From contig JAHBWH010000074.1 in NCBI GenBank assembly GCA_019637115.1, positions 1 to 36,947 on the forward strand: a DNA stretch of 36,947 nt, written 5' to 3'. Below the pieces are notes generated by a model, which saw nothing but the letters and a program-made list of their open reading frames with translations, searched no databases and was not told where the DNA came from. How positions within the stretch are numbered: the first letter of the stretch is position 1; every line of letters starts with the position of its first letter. Made by a program: the position numbers and the translations under genes. Source of the DNA: Myxococcales bacterium (GTDB lineage: Bacteria > Myxococcota_A > Polyangia > Polyangiales > Houyiibacteriaceae). Below are positions 1-8,540 of the stretch, in pieces.

Positions 1-49
1 CGTGTCCTCCCCCGCCGTGAGCCAAACGGAGAGTTCGATCACGTCTGCG

Positions 50-141
50 AGTCCGAGACCGGGTCCGAGACCGGGTCCGGGTCCGAGACCGGGTCCGAGA
101 CCGGGTCCGGGCCCGAGACCGGGTCCGAGACCACGCCCCGA
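50..141. repeat. 6/12-bp tandem repeat downstream of the ECF operon
   Basis: Degenerate tandem array built on the 12-mer GGGTCCGAGACC, interspersed with GGGTCCGG-type hexamers. It lies just past the stop of the Cys-rich lipoprotein gene (minus strand, ending at 158). The core GTCCGAGACC recurs at 10614-10673, and a related hexamer pattern occurs at 36867-36947. It is open in several frames as a Pro-Gly-Arg repeat but shows no sign of being coding. The rest of 1-157 holds no gene that I can support. Confidence 0.85.
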
Positions 142-157
142 CCGCACGACGAACCGC

Positions 158-670
158 TCAGGGGCACGTCGACGCGACCCGCCGGCGCGCGTCCGCGCAG
201 CGCGCCTGGCCGTCGTCGCAGCGCTCGCGCGTGCTCGAATCCGTCGACCGCTCCTCCGCGATGTCACACACCCGGCGGCTCAGATCGCAGATGCGATCGC
301 GCAGGTCGCGCGCCGCACCGCAGTCCACCGCGCCGAGCGCGCGCAGCTCGTCGTCGTAGCCGATCAGCTCCCCCCACAGGCGCCGCGCCTCGGTGCGCGA
401 AGGCCCGAGCGTGGACACCGACGTCGTCTCGCTGACCGTGTGGACGCGATCGACCGACACACCAGCGGCCGATGGCGCCGGGGCGGCCGAAGGCGCCTCC
501 GATGACGCCCCATCGTCCGACTCGGCGCGCCCCACGCTCAGCGGGATCGCGCCGCCCTGCTCGCGCGCTGCCTCCGGCGCCGCTCCCGCGCTCGGCGGCG
601 GCGGCCGGTGCGCCGCGCAGCCCCCCACGAGCCCGACGACCCACACCCAGAAGAAGACCCGCACGCTCAT
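158..670 (-). CDS. Cys-rich lipoprotein, last gene of the ECF operon
   Basis: A 170-residue predicted lipoprotein. The N-terminus MSVRVFFWVWVVGLVGGC is a short charged, hydrophobic leader ending in a lipobox (LVGGC). A low-complexity Ala/Pro/Ser/Glu linker of about 90 residues follows. The C-terminal ~60 residues are charged, probably helical, and carry six cysteines (DCG, RIC, VC, ERC, ARC, TCP), which suggests disulfides in an extracytoplasmic domain. The start ATG overlaps the stop of the upstream TPR-like lipoprotein gene by four bases (ATGA at 667-670), which fixes the start and implies translational coupling. I do not recognise a named family. By position it may be a sensor or effector of the envelope response run by the sigma factor at 1667-2308 (inference). 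Confidence 0.8.
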   Translation of the reverse strand: MSVRVFFWVWVVGLVGGCAAHRPPPPSAGAAPEAAREQGGAIPLSVGRAESDDGASSEAPSAAPAPSAAGVSVDRVHTVSETTSVSTLGPSRTEARRLWGELIGYDDELRALGAVDCGAARDLRDRICDLSRRVCDIAEERSTDSSTRERCDDGQARCADARRRVASTCP

Positions 671-1137
671 CGCGCCCCCTCCAGCACCCGATCGAGCAGC
701 ACCTCGTTGAGGAGGAGCGCCTCGTGATAATCCTCGGTCGCCTCGACCGGCTGGCCGAGCGCTTCGCGCGCGCGCCCGCGCGCCACGAGCAGGTTCGCGG
801 TGAAGACGTCCTCGCCGCGCCCGAGCGCCAGCCCGAGCTCCGCCCAGCGCAGCGCCTCCTCGGGCTCGTCGCGCTCGAACGCGAGGCTCGTGAGCCGGAA
901 GGCCACGTCCTGCCGCACGACGCGCGCGTCCTCGGGCGCGATCGTGCGAGGCGCGACTCGCCCGAAGGCCGCGCGGAGGGCGACCTCGGCGGCCTGCACG
1001 TCCCCCGCCGCGAGCGCCTCGTCCGCGCGCCGATGCGCCACCTCGGTCTGCGCGAGCCACTCGGCGGCGCCCCCATCGCCACAGGCGACGAAGAGGAGCG
1101 CGACGATCGCGAGCGCGGCCGAGAGGAGACGAGTCAT
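667..1137 (-). CDS. TPR-like lipoprotein of the ECF operon
   Basis: A 156-residue predicted lipoprotein. The leader MTRLLSAALAIVALLFVAC ends in the lipobox FVAC, followed by GDGG. The mature part is almost entirely amphipathic helices with TPR-like spacing: ADEALAAGDVQAAEVALR, an Ala/Glu-rich middle, then LLVARGRAREALGQPVEA and EDYHEALLLNE near the end. It probably scaffolds protein contacts on a membrane surface. The start at 1137 overlaps the stop of the anti-sigma candidate by four bases (ATGA), and its own stop overlaps the next gene in the same way. This places it firmly inside the sigma/anti-sigma operon. No enzymatic motif is visible. The specific role is unknown. Confidence 0.8.
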   Translation of the reverse strand: MTRLLSAALAIVALLFVACGDGGAAEWLAQTEVAHRRADEALAAGDVQAAEVALRAAFGRVAPRTIAPEDARVVRQDVAFRLTSLAFERDEPEEALRWAELGLALGRGEDVFTANLLVARGRAREALGQPVEATEDYHEALLLNEVLLDRVLEGAR

Positions 1138-1667
1138 CGCCCGTATCGATCCCCCAGCGCCGCCAAGACCTCGCCCCGGTACGCGCCCATCGCGGCGTCC
1201 AACGCGCGGCGCTCTTCGTCGCCACGCGCGGCGGCGGCCTGCGCCCGCAAGAGCGCGACGTCCGGGGTCGGGAGCGCGCTCGGCAGCCCCGCCTCCGACG
1301 GCACGAGCACCAGCGCGAGCGCCGCCGCCGTCGCCCCCACGAAGCCAAGCGGCAGGATCCAGCGCCGCCACCACGGCACCTCGGGCTCGGGCTCGCGTGG
1401 ACGCGCCTCCGCGAGCACCGTCTCGAAGATCGCGTCGAGCCGCGCGTCGTCGAGCGCGCCACCATCACGCGAATACGCGACGAGGCCCGCCGCCTCGAAG
1501 GCGTCCTCGGGGAAGACCTCGCGCAGCTCGGCCGGCACGGTGCCGCGCTCGAGCGCGCGCGCCAGCGCCGCGGCCTCGGCCAGCTCGTCCGGGTCGAGCG
1601 CCCCGTCGAACCCGTCGAGCCCGTCGAGTCCCTCGAGCTCGTCGTCGATGTCGCGTTCGTCGCTCAT
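1134..1667 (-). CDS. Probable membrane anti-sigma factor (no zinc motif)
   Basis: A 177-residue protein encoded directly after an ECF sigma factor. The N-terminal ~100 residues are acidic and presumably cytoplasmic. They open with a repeat (LEGLDGLDGFDG) and contain helices rich in Ala, Glu and Leu. A single membrane helix follows WWRR (about residues 101-123, ending LVLVP), and a ~50-residue helical tail would be extracytoplasmic. This one-span topology and gene order are typical of anti-sigma factors. The HxxxCxxC zinc anti-sigma motif is absent, so assignment rests on context and topology. The ATG at 1667 overlaps the sigma stop by one base. A GTG at 1670 would instead give a four-base overlap and one extra residue. 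Either way the two proteins are translationally coupled, as expected for a stoichiometric pair. Confidence 0.7.
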   Translation of the reverse strand: MSDERDIDDELEGLDGLDGFDGALDPDELAEAAALARALERGTVPAELREVFPEDAFEAAGLVAYSRDGGALDDARLDAIFETVLAEARPREPEPEVPWWRRWILPLGFVGATAAALALVLVPSEAGLPSALPTPDVALLRAQAAAARGDEERRALDAAMGAYRGEVLAALGDRYGR

Positions 1668-2308
1668 CACTCCTCACCATCCATCATGGCGCCTTCACCC
1701 TCGGCGCGCCCGGCGTCCCGCTCGAGCTCCCGGCGCAGCGCCTTCAGCGCGCGCAAGATGAGCACGTCGAAGGTCCCGAGCTTCACCTCCATGAGATCCG
1801 CGCAGTCTTGGCGCTCGCGCTCGTCGAAGAAGCGGAGCTCGATCGCGCGCCGGTAGCGGGGGTTGAGCGCGTCGAGCGCCGCCCCCATCCGGGCACGCAG
1901 CGCCGCCAGCTCCCGCTCTTGCTCGAGCAGCGTGTGCGGGGCGTCGGGCCCGCTCACGATCGGCCCGAGCATCTCCTCGAGGCTCGTGAGCGCGCGCCCC
2001 GTCCGCTGCTTCACGCGGTGCATGTCGGTCGCCTTGTTGACCGCCACGCGGGCGAGCCAGAAGTAGAATGAGACCCCGCGGCTCTCATATTGGTGGAGGC
2101 GCTCGAGGGCGGTCCGAAAGGTCTCCGCGAGCGCGTCCTCGGCCGCCGCGCGGTTGCCGAGGCGTGGCAGCAGGACGCGCGCGAAGATCGCGGGCGCGTA
2201 CTCGCGGTAGAGCTCGCCAAACGCGGCGCGGTCACCCGACCGCGCGCGCTGGAGGCGCTCGTCCTCCCAGCGTCGTCGCGCCTCGCTCTGCAGGTCGTCG
2301 CTCCGCAC
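1667..2308 (-). CDS. ECF-family RNA polymerase sigma factor
   Basis: A 213-residue sigma-70 family protein of extracytoplasmic-function size. Sigma region 2 spans roughly residues 20-105 (AAFGELYREYAPAIFARVL, then AAAEDALAETFRTALERLH, then SFYFWLARVAVNKATDMHR). A ~30-residue linker follows. Region 4 spans about 135-195 (LDALNPRYRRAIELRFFDER, then a helix-turn-helix ending LILRALKALRREL). It would recruit RNA polymerase to an envelope-stress-type regulon. The start is a GTG at 2308, with a purine-rich GGCGGAG directly upstream. It is first in a four-gene operon with an anti-sigma candidate and two lipoproteins. The region-4 recognition helix (DLMEVKLGTFDVLILR) departs from the usual S-xxT/V-x-SR-hxRAR pattern, so the ECF subgroup is uncertain. 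Confidence 0.88.
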   Translation of the reverse strand: MRSDDLQSEARRRWEDERLQRARSGDRAAFGELYREYAPAIFARVLLPRLGNRAAAEDALAETFRTALERLHQYESRGVSFYFWLARVAVNKATDMHRVKQRTGRALTSLEEMLGPIVSGPDAPHTLLEQERELAALRARMGAALDALNPRYRRAIELRFFDERERQDCADLMEVKLGTFDVLILRALKALRRELERDAGRAEGEGAMMDGEE

Positions 2309-2559
2309 CCTCCGCCTCGCCCGGCGCTTGTCGTACGTTCTTCCATGGGATTCAAGCCCAGAACGCGCGATGGGGTCGTGCGCTTACAGCGCCCTCGAAC
2401 GTTCGCGCGCGTCGGTGAGGCCCGCGCGCTCGTGCGCGTCCCTCGCCTCGTCTCGCATCCCACGCCCCGACGTCGGGTCGCGCCGCCGCCCTACTCGATC
2501 GCTCGCACGCCCCGTGTCTCGGCGTGCCAGCCCGGTCCCGACACCCCGCGAGTCCGTGC
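2309..2559. other. 251-bp spacer: ECF operon promoter side and pilus operon end
   Basis: No supportable gene. It should contain the promoter of the sigma operon and the 3' end of the pilus operon, both on the minus strand. Two perfect palindromes are visible: CGAACGTTCG at 2396-2405, about 90 bases upstream of the sigma GTG, and CCCGACGTCGGG at 2466-2477. Either could be a regulatory site. I could not find a convincing -35/-10 pair of standard or GGAAC/GTCT ECF type. Confidence 0.45.
2505..2527 (-). terminator. Hairpin downstream of the pilus operon
   Basis: A 7-bp perfect stem GCACGCC/GGCGTGC encloses a 9-nt loop, 33 bases past the stop of the last pilus-operon gene (2560). There is no U-tract, which is common for hairpins in very GC-rich genomes. 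Terminator function is inferred from position. Confidence 0.4.
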
Positions 2560-3078
2560 TCAGTCGAGCCGCCGCTGCTCCTCGTCGAAGCGCCGCATCA
2601 GCTCCTCGGGCGGCGGCTGGTTCTGCGGGACGGGCGGGAGCTCGTAGATCTCCACGCGGGCGCCGCCGCGGGGCACCGGGTACACGCCGACGTCGAGGTG
2701 GACGACCCCGCCGCGCGCCTCGCGCGGGACGGCGCGCCGGAAGACGGCGCCCGCGCCGACCCGATCGACCTGGCCGGTGATGAGCCGCGGTCCGAAGTAC
2801 GCTTGGACCTTGGCGAGCGGCACCTGCGTGACGTAGACGTGGCGTCGCTCGCCCGCGAGCGGGCGCTTCGTCAGCCCGCGCGGGAGCGTGAGCCCCGCCA
2901 CCACCTCGCGGGAAGGGAGCAGGTCGCCGTTCGCGTCGTAGAGCGGCTCGCCCTGCGCGCCCGCCGGCGCCTCGGGGTCGGGCGCTTCGCTCCGAGGGGT
3001 GCCCTCGTCGGTCTGCACGCCGCCGCAGCGCCCACAGCCGAAGCAGGCGATCGCGACGAGCACGGTCCAGCGCAACAT
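2560..3078 (-). CDS. Small secreted/lipoprotein at the end of the pilus operon
   Basis: A 172-residue protein of unknown family. The N-terminus MLRWTVLVAIACFGCGRCGG is a hydrophobic leader with several cysteines. Lipidation is likely, but the lipobox is weak (AIAC or CFGC). A Pro/Glu/Ala linker follows, then a compact beta-rich region with PLYDANGDLLPSREVVAGL and YVTQVPLAKVQAYFGPRL. A Pro-rich stretch (ELPPVPQNQPPPEELMRRF) ends the protein. The gene starts 29 bases after the pilY1 stop on the same strand with no room for a separate promoter, so it is probably co-transcribed with the pilus genes. A pilus-related periplasmic or outer-membrane role is an inference from position alone. Confidence 0.7.
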   Translation of the reverse strand: MLRWTVLVAIACFGCGRCGGVQTDEGTPRSEAPDPEAPAGAQGEPLYDANGDLLPSREVVAGLTLPRGLTKRPLAGERRHVYVTQVPLAKVQAYFGPRLITGQVDRVGAGAVFRRAVPREARGGVVHLDVGVYPVPRGGARVEIYELPPVPQNQPPPEELMRRFDEEQRRLD

Positions 3079-3107
3079 GGCCCCGAGGAGTACCGTGTTT
3101 CGACGGA

Positions 3108-6100
3108 TCAGTCGATGCTGCCGGCGACGCCGGTCACTCGGGTGAAGGCCGCAGGTGCGGGTAGGCGCTGCTGGTACTCGGCGATCGACGAGCCCGTGAC
3201 GCCTGCGGTCCCGCCGCCGCTGACCTGCGCGACGAGCATGAACTCACCGCGCGCGGCCTGCGTGACGCGCTGGTAGGTGCGCGCGCCAAAGTAGGGATCC
3301 GTCTCGGTCGCCTCTTGGAGCGTCGAGCAGGTCGGCCGCTGGGTGACGCGCACACCCATCACCACCTGGTTGGGGATCGGCGGCAGGTGGCGCAGGAAGG
3401 TGCCCGGCGCGTCCGGATCCTCCATCGCCCCAACCGGGATTGGGGTCGGCTGACCCGCCGTCATCTCGCTGTCGACGTACTCCACCGCCCAGATCTTGCT
3501 GTGGCCGTAGGCGCAGGCGTTCGTGATGTCGTTCGTCGAGGTGAACGAGCCGAAGTAGACTTTGCCGTCGAAGAGCTCGAGCGGGCCGGTGACCTGCTCG
3601 CCCTCGGCGAGGCGGATCTCCCAGTTGAGGAAGCCCTCGACCTCCTGCACGACGCCGTTCTCGTCGAAGGTGATGTCCTCGCGCAGCGAGACCACGCGGT
3701 TCTCTCGGAGGCCGTCGAGCTCGTCGATGTTGCCCGTCGCCTGGATGACGATGACGCGGCCCTGCTCGTCCGAGCTGAGGATGGGCGGGAAGTAGGCAGG
3801 CTGGCCCTCCGTCGCCGTCAGGTCCCAGAACATGTCGAAGAAGGGATCCGCGTCCCAGTTGGCCGGGTTCGGGTCGCTGAAGTCGATCCGCCAGAGGACG
3901 CCGTCGGCGTCGGTCATGAACGCGCGGGTCGCGATGGTGCCGACGTCGCCCGTGAAGAACGAGACGCCGCCCGTCACCGGCGAGTTGAAGACGCTGCTGT
4001 CGAGCATCGAGAGCACTTCGCCCGTCGCGGGATCGATGAAGTACATCGACCGCCCGCGGGTGCTCCAGCAGCGCATGTTCTCGCGCGCGTTCAGGGTGCC
4101 AGCGTTCGCCGGCGGGCGGCCCTTGCCACGCGAGGGGCAGCCGAGGGGCTTGGTGAGCCGCCCATCGGGGCCGACCTCGGCGACGCCGCCGCAGGTGGAG
4201 GTCGAGAGATCCTCGCCCGCCCCGCCGGGGAGGAGCGCCATCGCGATCTCGCGGAGGTTGCCGGTGCTGTCGCGGACGAGCACCTGGCCCATGCCGGGGA
4301 TGCCATAGGTCAGGCCGAGCTCGTCGTGCGCGAGCTGCCACAAGAAGCGAGGCTCGAGCGGGTCCGTGACGTCGAGCGCGAGGTAGGCGCCGCCGCCCCC
4401 GCGGAGCCCGAAGATCATCACGGTGTGGTACTGCCCCCCGTCGGGCGACTCGCCCGCGCCGCGGCGGAAGAAGATGTCCTTGACGACCGGCGTTCCGTCC
4501 ACGGTGTAGACGTGGCCGCTGCGGGCTGCGTTGAGGCTCTTGAAGACGGCGGGCGGCACGAAGCCCCAGAGCTCGTGTCCCGCCTGGTAGGTGCCCGCGT
4601 AGGGGCCGCTCTCGACGGTGTGATCCTCGGCGAGGAAGGCGTGCATCACCCCATCGTTCGTGCCGACGTAGACGACCTTCGGGCGGCTCGCGACCTCGGG
4701 CCGCAGGCGGAAGGCGTTGTACGACTCGTCGGCGAGGTCCTCGAGGGGCGGGCCCACCACGACCGGCGACGAGTGGTAGATGTCTCCCATCTTGCTGGGG
4801 CGGCCCACGCCGTGGACCCAGTTGATCACCTGGTTGCGGAGCGCGTCCGTGCCCACCCCGAGGTGCTGACGCGAGAGCGCGCCGTTGGTGGTCGCGAAGG
4901 CGCTGAGCGTGAGCCCCGTCTGGACGGGCGCGATGCCGGGCGGGCCGGCGCCGGGCGGCGGCCCAGTCGTGCACGACCGGCCCCCTGGGCCCGAGCCGCG
5001 CCCGCCGCGTGGGCGCGCGCCGCCGCCCCCGCCGATCGGCGCGATGCCGCCCGCGTCGCCGACGAGGTATTGGTCCGTGTGGTTCGCGTTGTTCGGCACG
5101 ACCGTGAGCAGGCGTCGCGGCGTGCTGCGCGCGTCGAGCACCTCGTGGAAGCGGTCACGCGGCTCGACCGCCTGCTCGACGGGCACGTTCGTCTCGTCGC
5201 ACTCGAAGCGGCGCCGCTCGAGCACGCCCGTCCACGGCTCCCCATGACCCTGGATCCGGAAGCCCGTGTTGAACTGCGCCTGTCCGCCACGCGTGATGCC
5301 GGGCGTCGCGCCCGCGAAGGCCGAGACGGTGCGCGTCGTCGTGCCGGGCGCGGCGCGGTCGAGGATGGCCGAGAGCGCCTCGCGTAGCCGCGCGGTCTCG
5401 TCGCCGCCCGAGCCCACGAGGAAGGCGCAGTTGCCGCCCGGGCTCGCGCACGTGCCGCCCGCCTCGGCGATGGTGTTCAGCTCGCCGACGGCTTGCGGGT
5501 CGTCGACCGCGAAGCCGACGACGAAGAGCCCGCCGATCTGACCGTCGCACTCGCCCCCCGCGCCAGCCGCGCAGAGGCGCGCCGCGGTCTCGGAGGGGCG
5601 GTCGTAGGGGCAGAAGGCGTCGGGGGTGGCGGCGTCGCAGTTGTAGGGCGCGCCGCGCATGTCGGCGTTGGGGTAGCCGTCCGAGAGCAAGATGGCGTAG
5701 CGCGGCCGGCACTGCTGGAAGGCGTCGCCCGCGCCGCCAGGGGTCGAGATGCGCGCCACGTCGGGGTGGTGGTTCAGGTAGTACTCGAAGTCGGCGAGCA
5801 TCCCCGAGATGGGCGTCGGCCCAAAGGGACGGGTGCGCAGGAGCGTGTCCTGGATGCGCGCGTTGATGAGATCGAAGTCGGCGAGATCGCTGCCGACGCT
5901 GACGAGCGTGCCGCCGGGCGCGTCGCTCTGCGCGCCGTTGTCGATCATGTAGGGCTCGCCGCAGCCTGGGAAGCCGAAGGGTCGCGGCTCGCCGTACGAG
6001 AAGCCGCCCATCGCGCCCGCGGAGTCCGAGAGGTACGTCGGCACGTTGAAGATTCGCTCGGGCACGAGCATCGAGTCGTCGCGGCGGGTCGAGACGCCAT

Positions 6101-6569
6101 CGAAGGTCATCAGGCCGAACTTCACGCGGTCGGCGTAGCTGTCGAGGATTCCGTCCGCGCGCTGCGTGATGGTGGGCGCGAAGACGGTCCCGCCGATGAG
6201 CCGCGTCTCACCAGGGTGGAGGATGTGCGGGATGAAGTAGCGGTAGTCGGGCTGACCGGCGTACGACGAGTGTCGGCGATCCTCCTGGAGGCATTGGAAC
6301 CCGTCCCACGAGCCCGTGAGCGCCTCGAGCACGGTGGCCCAGCGGTTGCGCTGCGAGCTCGCGCCGCAGGAGGGGAGGCACTCGCTGCAGCTCGCCGTCG
6401 TGCAGACGCAGTCACCACGCCGCTCCATCGACCCCGACGAGTCGACCAGGAGCATCACGATCGGGCGCACGTCGCGCACGTCCGGACCTTGCGCGTGGGC
6501 GCGCGGCGCGAGCGATGCGAAGGCGGTCAGACCGAGGAGAGCGGCGAGGAGGTGGTGGTGACGTGCCAT
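3108..6569 (-). CDS. pilY1: PilY1-type type IV pilus tip adhesin/assembly protein
   Basis: A 1153-residue secreted PilY1 homologue. A signal peptide (MARHHHLLAALLGLTAFASL, ending at AHA before Gln) is followed by a von Willebrand A domain with a MIDAS motif (DSSGS, about residues 43-47) and numerous cysteines. The C-terminal half is the PilY1 beta-propeller, marked by YVGTNDGVMHAF starting near residue 634 and an Asp-rich loop (TDADGVLWRIDF, about 885) where calcium sites occur in the family. PilY1 caps or primes the pilus together with minor pilins and acts in retraction control and adhesion. A Gly/Pro/Arg-rich insertion near residues 505-545 separates the halves. The start at 6569 is preferred because AGAGG sits 9 bases upstream; ATG 6578 is an alternative with that motif abutting it. 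It follows the four minor pilin genes in one operon. Confidence 0.92.
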   Translation of the reverse strand: MARHHHLLAALLGLTAFASLAPRAHAQGPDVRDVRPIVMLLVDSSGSMERRGDCVCTTASCSECLPSCGASSQRNRWATVLEALTGSWDGFQCLQEDRRHSSYAGQPDYRYFIPHILHPGETRLIGGTVFAPTITQRADGILDSYADRVKFGLMTFDGVSTRRDDSMLVPERIFNVPTYLSDSAGAMGGFSYGEPRPFGFPGCGEPYMIDNGAQSDAPGGTLVSVGSDLADFDLINARIQDTLLRTRPFGPTPISGMLADFEYYLNHHPDVARISTPGGAGDAFQQCRPRYAILLSDGYPNADMRGAPYNCDAATPDAFCPYDRPSETAARLCAAGAGGECDGQIGGLFVVGFAVDDPQAVGELNTIAEAGGTCASPGGNCAFLVGSGGDETARLREALSAILDRAAPGTTTRTVSAFAGATPGITRGGQAQFNTGFRIQGHGEPWTGVLERRRFECDETNVPVEQAVEPRDRFHEVLDARSTPRRLLTVVPNNANHTDQYLVGDAGGIAPIGGGGGARPRGGRGSGPGGRSCTTGPPPGAGPPGIAPVQTGLTLSAFATTNGALSRQHLGVGTDALRNQVINWVHGVGRPSKMGDIYHSSPVVVGPPLEDLADESYNAFRLRPEVASRPKVVYVGTNDGVMHAFLAEDHTVESGPYAGTYQAGHELWGFVPPAVFKSLNAARSGHVYTVDGTPVVKDIFFRRGAGESPDGGQYHTVMIFGLRGGGGAYLALDVTDPLEPRFLWQLAHDELGLTYGIPGMGQVLVRDSTGNLREIAMALLPGGAGEDLSTSTCGGVAEVGPDGRLTKPLGCPSRGKGRPPANAGTLNARENMRCWSTRGRSMYFIDPATGEVLSMLDSSVFNSPVTGGVSFFTGDVGTIATRAFMTDADGVLWRIDFSDPNPANWDADPFFDMFWDLTATEGQPAYFPPILSSDEQGRVIVIQATGNIDELDGLRENRVVSLREDITFDENGVVQEVEGFLNWEIRLAEGEQVTGPLELFDGKVYFGSFTSTNDITNACAYGHSKIWAVEYVDSEMTAGQPTPIPVGAMEDPDAPGTFLRHLPPIPNQVVMGVRVTQRPTCSTLQEATETDPYFGARTYQRVTQAARGEFMLVAQVSGGGTAGVTGSSIAEYQQRLPAPAAFTRVTGVAGSID

Positions 6570-6591
6570 GCTGTACATCCTCTGGATGCGG

Positions 6592-7296
6592 TCAGAACGG
6601 GCCAGAGACGCCGCGCGCGCGCGCGTCGCTCGAGGCTTCGTGGAAGAGCTGGGGATCGCCCTCGATCGGGACCTCCGCGACCGGCGCCCCGGTGGCGTCG
6701 GTCAGGCGGAGCCGCCCGCGAGAGGTGTAGGTGGCGCTGAGGAAGCGAAGGAGGCTGTGGCCATCGCTCCGGAAGCCAGCGAGGACGCCCGTGAAACGAT
6801 AGGAGTCGTAGACGTCGACCACGACCGTCGGGGCGTAGAGTCGGCTCGTCCCGCCGAGGTCGCGGGGGCTCATCAGCGGCGCGTCGAGATCGACGGCGCC
6901 AGGGCGCGTGCGCATGAGCTGGACGAAGTCGGTGGGATAGAGGCGATAGCCCTCTTGGTCGAGACGCAGCGCGGGCTCGTAGGGTTGCGGCACCCGATGC
7001 GGGTTGGCGCCGCCGATGCGCGTGGAGCCGGCCATCGCCGCCTGGAGCGACTCGGGCCCGAAGATGTCGATCCAGGCGTGCGCGGCGACGACGCCGGACT
7101 CGCCGACCTCCTGCGCCTGGGCGCTCATGCGGTGATAACCCGCCGCGCGCACCTCGGTCGTCGTCGTGTGGATCGCGAAGACCGCGAGCGCCGTCGTGGT
7201 CAGCAGCACGAGCATCACGACGAGCATCACGGCGCCCTCCTCGGAGGCGCGGCGACGGCGGGCGGAGCGCCGGGTGGGTGCGGTGGGTCGCGTCAT
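6592..7296 (-). CDS. pilX: PilX-like minor pilin assembly protein
   Basis: A 234-residue protein. A basic leader (MTRPTAPTRRSARRRRASEE) is followed by GAVMLVVMLVLLTTTALAVF, a hydrophobic prepilin-like helix with likely cleavage after Gly. A helical stretch (AQEVGESGVVAAHAW) then leads into a mostly beta globular end. This layout matches PilX-type proteins encoded between pilW and pilY1. PilX-like minor pilins join the priming complex under PilY1. The start overlaps the stop of the pilW-like gene by four bases (ATGA, 7293-7296). The next gene, pilY1, begins about 22 bases downstream. The canonical Glu at position 5 of the mature pilin is not evident, as often seen in PilX/GspK-type subunits. 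Confidence 0.78.
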   Translation of the reverse strand: MTRPTAPTRRSARRRRASEEGAVMLVVMLVLLTTTALAVFAIHTTTTEVRAAGYHRMSAQAQEVGESGVVAAHAWIDIFGPESLQAAMAGSTRIGGANPHRVPQPYEPALRLDQEGYRLYPTDFVQLMRTRPGAVDLDAPLMSPRDLGGTSRLYAPTVVVDVYDSYRFTGVLAGFRSDGHSLLRFLSATYTSRGRLRLTDATGAPVAEVPIEGDPQLFHEASSDARARGVSGPF

Positions 7297-8540
7297 GGCC
7301 TCAAGTTCCGGCTCGCCACGTTGGGCAGGAAGATCTCGGTCTCGACGGTGCGGACGCGCGCCGCCGGCCGCCCCGCGCCGTCACCGTTGACGTCGTAGCG
7401 GGTGAGCGGCTCTTCGCGGGACGCGCGCGGGACGAAGGGGAAGCTCGACTCCTCGGCCGCCGTCCGCGCCGAGAGGCGCAAGATGACGCTCCGGACGCGG
7501 TGCGGGACGGCCGCGGGGTTGGTGTTCAGGTTGGCGAGGAGGTTCGCCGACTGCGGACCGTCGACGCGCTGCAGGTTCGGGACGACGCCTGGTGCGGTCT
7601 GCTGGTCGAAGATGAACTCGTAGTCCACCTCGGCGACGTGCTCGAGGATCACGCGCGTGCTCCCGGCGATGGGCGCGCCGGTGACGAAGTCGAGCTCGCG
7701 CCGGACGAGCACGGCGTTGGTGCGGCCGGTCGCGCGGTCGAGCGCCGCGTCGCTGCCGACCTGCAAGAGCGCCTGCAGGCTCGGCTCGTCGCGGGGGTCG
7801 AGGACGATGTACTCGATGCGCGAGAGCGGCGCGATCATCGCCCCGTCGGCGAGCCCGCCGACGCAGACCCCGCCCACCGACATGCCGGGCGCGAAGTTGA
7901 CGAGCGGGAGCGTGCCGGCCGGGGTCACGCCCGTGATCCGCTGGTAGAAGTGGTTGCCCTGCATGGTCTCGATGTGGACCATCCGGCCGGTCCGGAACGC
8001 CGCTTGGAAACGTTCGGCGTCGGTCACGCGCGCGGCGAGCGGCCCCGTCGCGAGCAGCTCGGTCGGGCCCCACTGAGTGAAGTCGCGCTGAAAACCGTGC
8101 CAGCCCGCCTGCAGGAACGCGCCCTGGCCCGTGGCCTGGAGGGTGCTCACGAGGTAGACGTCGCTCGTCGCGTAGTTGCCGGTCAGGCGCAGCGTGTCGG
8201 CCTCGACCAGGTTGTTCGCCGCGTTCGGGAGGACGACCGTCTGGTGGTTGTCGAGGAACTCCACCGCCTGTACCTCGCGCGGCGGAGTGGCGCAGCGCTG
8301 GTCGCGCATGCTGTTCGGCGTCGCGAGGTAGCCAGCGCGGGCGATGTCGCGGCGCATCTGCTCGAGCGCCATCCGCAGCGCCGTCTGGGTGTGCGCGACG
8401 CGCTGCTGCTCGTGGAAGTGCCGCGCGGACGCGCTGCTGACGTAGTAGATCGCGCCGATCGCGATGAGGCCGGCGACGAGCGCGACCATGAGCTCGAGCA
8501 GCGTGAAGGCCGCGCGCGAGCGATGAAGGCGCCGCCTCAT
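7293..8540 (-). CDS. pilW: PilW-like minor pilin
   Basis: A 415-residue type IV pilus minor pilin. The N-terminus MRRRLHRSRAAFTLLELMVA carries a type III prepilin signal, with Phe12 as mature residue 1 and Glu16 as Glu5. The residue before the cleavage site is Ala rather than the usual Gly. A long hydrophobic helix (ALVAGLIAIGAIYYV) and a large beta-rich globular domain follow, including SRIEYIVLDPRDEP and VDYEFIFDQQ, features typical of PilW. The ATGA overlap with the pilV-like stop (8537-8540) supports this start; an in-frame ATG at 8552 would add four residues. PilW works with the FimT-, PilV- and PilX-like subunits and PilY1 at the pilus tip (known for the family). Confidence 0.85.
   Translation of the reverse strand: MRRRLHRSRAAFTLLELMVALVAGLIAIGAIYYVSSASARHFHEQQRVAHTQTALRMALEQMRRDIARAGYLATPNSMRDQRCATPPREVQAVEFLDNHQTVVLPNAANNLVEADTLRLTGNYATSDVYLVSTLQATGQGAFLQAGWHGFQRDFTQWGPTELLATGPLAARVTDAERFQAAFRTGRMVHIETMQGNHFYQRITGVTPAGTLPLVNFAPGMSVGGVCVGGLADGAMIAPLSRIEYIVLDPRDEPSLQALLQVGSDAALDRATGRTNAVLVRRELDFVTGAPIAGSTRVILEHVAEVDYEFIFDQQTAPGVVPNLQRVDGPQSANLLANLNTNPAAVPHRVRSVILRLSARTAAEESSFPFVPRASREEPLTRYDVNGDGAGRPAARVRTVETEIFLPNVASRNLRP

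Noticed and set aside
1-505. A Pro-Gly-Arg repeat protein on the plus strand at the window start
   Set aside because: It is only the tandem DNA repeat read as protein, followed by antisense sequence to the lipoprotein gene. There is no ribosome binding site or domain.
3315-5387. Long plus-strand open frame opposite pilY1
   Set aside because: Antisense shadow. The translated product has no domain or signal, whereas the minus strand carries VWA and PilY1 propeller motifs.
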